A stretch of 64,000 nucleotides of DNA from Actinomycetes bacterium (GTDB lineage: Bacteria; Actinomycetota; Acidimicrobiia; Acidimicrobiales; Palsa-688), in NCBI GenBank assembly GCA_021838445.1, contig JAKCDU010000012.1:1-64000 (forward strand), given 5' to 3'. Of this stretch, positions 61,189 through 64,000 are shown one piece after another. The translations under genes were made by a program, and so were the position numbers. Positions within the stretch are counted from its first letter, which is position 1, and every line of letters begins with the position of its first letter. The notes beneath the pieces are model-generated. The model was not told where the DNA came from. It saw only the letters and a list, made by a program, of their open reading frames with translations, and did not search any database.

Positions 61189-62238
61189 TCACGGCGGGCG
61201 TCGGTCGGGGCGGCGGGTCGGCGGGTCGGCGGGCGGCTTGCGGGCCCGGCTGGGCGACACCCGGGGTGGCTCTCCGGGCATCTTGGGGTACACGGGAGGC
61301 CAGGGAGCATCGGTCAGCCCCGACGCCAGGTCGCGACGCGACATCTCGAGGAGCGGTTCCAGGGACTGGGGGCGGCTTGCCTCCCAGGGGTCACCGTCGG
61401 CGGCGACCCGGGCCGGAACGGTGACCAGGGTCAGCTCGTCGGGGGCGATCGTCGGCAGCTCTTCCCAGGCGAACGGGGTTGACACCTGACCGGCGGCCCG
61501 GGCCCGAACCGACCAGGCTCCGAACACCGTCTTGTGGGGGGCGTTCTGGTTGAAGTCGACGAACACCCGGGCTCCCCGCTCTTCCTTCCACCACGCCGAG
61601 GTGATCAGATCGGGCCGGCGACGCTCGAGCTCGCGGGCCACGGCGACCGCTGCGGCGCGAACTTCGATCGACCCCCACCGGGGCTCCAGGCGCACATAGA
61701 CATGGACGCCGCGGTTGCCGGTCGTCTTGGGCCAGCCCACCAAGCCCACCGAGCGCAGCAGGAGATCGGTCTCCTGGGCTGCTTCGCGGAGCATGTCGAA
61801 CCCCACCCCCGGCGACGGGTCCAGATCGATGCGCAGCTCATCGGCGTGGTCGGGGTCGGAGGCCCGGGTGGGCCAGACGTGGAAGCCGAGGCAACCCAGG
61901 TTGACCGCCCACAGCACATGGGCCAGGTCGGCGGCAACGAGCGCGTTGGAACTGGTCCCGTTCGGCGTCGAAACGACGGTGGTCTGCAGCCAGTCGGGGT
62001 GGCTGTCGGGTACCCGCTTCTGGAAGAACGAGCTGCCCCCGGCGCCGTTGGGGAACCGCTGCATCAGGACCGGCCGCCCTCCCATGGCGTCCATCAAAGG
62101 CGCCTCGACGAACTGGTAGTAGCGGACCAGGTCCAGCTTGGTGTGGCCCCCGTCGGGGAAGAAGACCTTCTCCGGGCTGGTGATCTCGATGGTCCGACCG
62201 GCCGCCTCGACCGCGACCCGACGAACCGCTCCGGCCAC
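61189..62238 (-). CDS. ligD: LigD-type polymerase domain protein (stand-alone PolDom)
   Basis: This is an archaeo-eukaryotic primase-like polymerase of bacterial non-homologous end joining. The 349-aa protein has ITSPEKVFFPDGGHTKLDL, the metal-binding pair Asp138/Asp140 in RIDLDPSPG, then TTGNRGVHVYV and VFVDFNQNAPHKTVFGAWSVR. The nuclease and ligase domains of full LigD are absent, and no ku is in the window; mycobacterial-style split LigD proteins exist. The Pro/Arg-rich tail is probably disordered. GTG start at 62238, 7 nt after the DoxX stop. Confidence 0.92.
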   Translation of the reverse strand: MAGAVRRVAVEAAGRTIEITSPEKVFFPDGGHTKLDLVRYYQFVEAPLMDAMGGRPVLMQRFPNGAGGSSFFQKRVPDSHPDWLQTTVVSTPNGTSSNALVAADLAHVLWAVNLGCLGFHVWPTRASDPDHADELRIDLDPSPGVGFDMLREAAQETDLLLRSVGLVGWPKTTGNRGVHVYVRLEPRWGSIEVRAAAVAVARELERRRPDLITSAWWKEERGARVFVDFNQNAPHKTVFGAWSVRARAAGQVSTPFAWEELPTIAPDELTLVTVPARVAADGDPWEASRPQSLEPLLEMSRRDLASGLTDAPWPPVYPKMPGEPPRVSPSRARKPPADPPTRRPDRRPP

Positions 62239-62245
62239 CGGTCGG

Positions 62246-62779
62246 TCAGGACTCGGCTTCGGTGCTCTCGGCCGGGTGGTAGCTGGCCGCCAGTAGCCCG
62301 GCCGACGAACCGATCCCGATCAGCGCGGCCAGCACCGCCCAGCGAAGCCCGGCCCGGTGGCGGCCCCGGGCGGCGTCCAACGACAGGCGGCCCGGACCGA
62401 GGGCGGCCATCACCGCCGCGACCGCGGCCACGACCCCCGTGTACTCCCAGCCCCCCTTGAACACGAAGAAGCCCTTGGCGCGGTGATCGGTGCGCGCCGC
62501 GGTCGCCATCAGGCCGATGGTGGCCGCGGCGGGCAGCGGGCTGGCCGCACCCAGGGCCAGCAAGGTCCCCGCCCCCATCTCGGTGGCTGCGGCCATCCGG
62601 GCGTGGACGTGAGCCGGCTTCAGGCCGAGGGCCTCGAACCAGGCGGTCGTGCCCTGGAGGCCTCCCTTGCCGAACACCTTGTTGTAGCCGTGGGTGAACA
62701 GCATCGGGCCTATGGTGAGGCGCAGGAGCAGCGAGGCGCTGTCTGTCGGGATTCGGGAGGATCGTGACTTGGCGGCCAT
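62246..62779 (-). CDS. DoxX family membrane protein
   Basis: The 177-aa protein has four hydrophobic helices. It carries the DoxX pattern LLLRLTIGPMLFTHGYNKVFGKGG with a conserved His/Gly stretch, EMGAGTLLALG and FKGGWEYTGVVAAVA. In mycobacteria DoxX forms part of a membrane oxidoreductase complex handling oxidative stress. The ATG at 62779 is chosen; TTG 62788 adds three residues. Cotranscribed with the ligD polymerase gene and divergent from murT. Confidence 0.85.
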   Translation of the reverse strand: MAAKSRSSRIPTDSASLLLRLTIGPMLFTHGYNKVFGKGGLQGTTAWFEALGLKPAHVHARMAAATEMGAGTLLALGAASPLPAAATIGLMATAARTDHRAKGFFVFKGGWEYTGVVAAVAAVMAALGPGRLSLDAARGRHRAGLRWAVLAALIGIGSSAGLLAASYHPAESTEAES

Positions 62780-62823
62780 TGCGCCCAAGGTAGCCGAGAG
62801 GTCCGCGGCGGCGGGCTACCCTC

Positions 62824-64000
62824 GTGCGGATCGTGGCACCGAAGGTCAACTCCCTGCAGGACCCGCCGGCTCCGGTCCCGCAGCCGGGCCGGACCCGCCT
62901 GGCGGCCGCGGTCGGAGCGGCCACGGCGGGGGTGTCGCGCCGGCTGGGGCGCGGCAGCGGGTCGGTGATAGGCGGCCGGGCCGTGCTCCTGGTCGACCCC
63001 AGGGCGCTCGAGAGGCTGTCGGCGGGCCGGACCATCGCTCTGGTGTCGGGCACCAACGGCAAGACCACCACCACGAGCCTCCTGGCTGCCGCCCTGGGCG
63101 GACCCGGCTGGGTGGACACCAACCTGCTCGGAGCCAACCTGATACCGGGCCTGGTGGCCGCCCTGGCCGCCGGCTCGCCGGAGCGGCCCGCCGTGCTCGA
63201 AGTCGACGAGGCGTGGCTGGCCCGCGTCGTGGACGCCACCCGGCCGCAGGCGGTGGCGCTGCTCAATCTCAGCCGCGACCAACTGGACCGCAACAACGAG
63301 GTGCGCACCCTGGCCAACCTGTGGCGGCGGACCTTCGAGTCCCATCCCGAGGTGACGGTGGTGGCCAACGCCGACGATCCGCTGGTGGTCTGGGGTGCCG
63401 GTCGGGCCGGAACCGTCCGCTGGGTCGGAGCCGGTCAGCCCTGGAAGGATGATGCCGGGGGCTGCCCGCAGTGCGGCGGTCGGATCGACTTCGACGACTC
63501 TGGTTCGGGGTGGCGTTGCGGGGACTGCGATCTGCAGCGGCCGGCGCTGGATGTGCGCATGGAAGGCGCCGAAGTGGTCTGGGCCGGTGGTCCCTCGGTG
63601 GTTCCCGAGCTCCACCTGCCGGGGCGGGCCAACCGGGCCAACGCGGCCATGGCGCTGGCCACGGCCGAGGCCCTCGGAACCGCTCCGTCGGTCAGCGCCC
63701 CGGCCCTGGGCTCGTTGCGGGAGGTGGTCGGTCGCTACGCGGTGGTCGACGCGGGCGGCCACAGGGCCCGCCTCCTCCTGGCCAAGAACCCGGCCGGGTG
63801 GCTCGAGGTGTTCGACTTCCTGGGCCCAGCTCCGACCCCGGTCGTGATCGCCATCAACGCCCGGATCGCCGACGGCCGGGACCCCTCCTGGCTCTGGGAT
63901 GTGCCCTTCGAGCGGCTGCGCGGCCGCTTCGTGGTGGCCACTGGCGAGCGCAGCCGGGATCTGGCGGTGCGGCTGCACTACGCCGAGGTGGACCATGTGC
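62824..64000 (+). CDS. murT: lipid II isoglutaminyl synthase, MurT subunit (3' end outside window)
   Basis: MurT with GatD amidates the D-Glu of lipid II to D-isoglutamine. The partial protein (392 codons seen) has the Mur-ligase ATP site SGTNGKTTTTSLLAAAL (from ~75), and the EVDEAWL and NLSRDQLDRNNEV segments. A MurT-specific four-Cys zinc ribbon (CPQCGG ... CGDC) and the DUF1727 region follow, up to the window edge. The first candidate start is GTG 62824; GTG 62833 is also in frame. Divergent from doxX, 44 nt away. gatD would be expected just outside the window. Confidence 0.93.
   Translation, partial: MRIVAPKVNSLQDPPAPVPQPGRTRLAAAVGAATAGVSRRLGRGSGSVIGGRAVLLVDPRALERLSAGRTIALVSGTNGKTTTTSLLAAALGGPGWVDTNLLGANLIPGLVAALAAGSPERPAVLEVDEAWLARVVDATRPQAVALLNLSRDQLDRNNEVRTLANLWRRTFESHPEVTVVANADDPLVVWGAGRAGTVRWVGAGQPWKDDAGGCPQCGGRIDFDDSGSGWRCGDCDLQRPALDVRMEGAEVVWAGGPSVVPELHLPGRANRANAAMALATAEALGTAPSVSAPALGSLREVVGRYAVVDAGGHRARLLLAKNPAGWLEVFDFLGPAPTPVVIAINARIADGRDPSWLWDVPFERLRGRFVVATGERSRDLAVRLHYAEVDHV

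Overview
The window is GC-rich chromosomal DNA of an actinobacterium (Actinomycetota). The support is gene content: DUF3263 and LytR_C proteins, PAC2 protein, HemQ-type haem synthesis, an actinobacterial-type HelD, Lhr helicase, GpgS, MurT, SCO6880 and DUF6112 conjugation proteins, and frequent GTG and TTG starts with 4-nt gene overlaps. Acidimicrobiia is my guess at class level; that is inference only.

Layout. 1-49 is the 5' part of tRNA-Thr(TGT). 204-3316 (-) holds a hypothetical gene and the 5-oxoprolinase genes pxpA and fused pxpB-pxpC. 3420-8402 is a compatible-solute block: DUF3263, LytR_C, otsB, otsA, glycerate kinase and glucosyl-3-phosphoglycerate synthase. 8447-10125 is a SAM-I riboswitch ahead of a threonine-synthase-like PLP enzyme and a CysO-like sulfur carrier. 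This looks like a SAM-controlled route from O-phosphohomoserine to homocysteine rather than simple threonine synthesis. 10244-11996 is CIRCE-groEL without groES. 12066-14566 is an overlapping operon: hemQ, an internally deleted AlaX, a three-cysteine LarE, a NIL-domain protein and an unknown gene.

14588-31546 carries a TcrXY-like two-component system, a disulfide reductase-like flavoprotein, a Nudix hydrolase, a PAC2 protein, the 1524-aa helicase Lhr, an MFS transporter, a GNAT, chorismate mutase, citrate synthase, TesB, GtrA and a methyltransferase. 31538-37027 is an envelope block: GT2, Lnt (nucleophile position Ser instead of Cys), then a tightly coupled GT4, methyltransferase and alpha/alpha-barrel cassette. 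37052-48606 returns to housekeeping: hemY/cgoX, hemE, helD, pyrE, pdxH, MarR, a primary-type sigma factor, an orphan D12 adenine methylase, a lipoprotein, a UPF0104 flippase-like protein and a CPBP membrane protein.

48645-61132 is an integrated conjugation module: a MobF relaxase with a dead helicase half, VirB2-like pilin, TrbL/VirB6, SCO6880, VirB4 and VirD4. It is interrupted between virB4 and virD4 by a recombinase element (55239-59036). That element has a catalytically complete tyrosine recombinase, a small HTH protein, a second recombinase-like protein with eight CxxC pairs, and a HicAB toxin-antitoxin pair. A 134-bp decayed copy of the second recombinase lies at its right edge. The window ends with a stand-alone LigD polymerase domain, DoxX and the start of murT.

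All functional calls come from reading the sequence and remembered family signatures. No database search was run.
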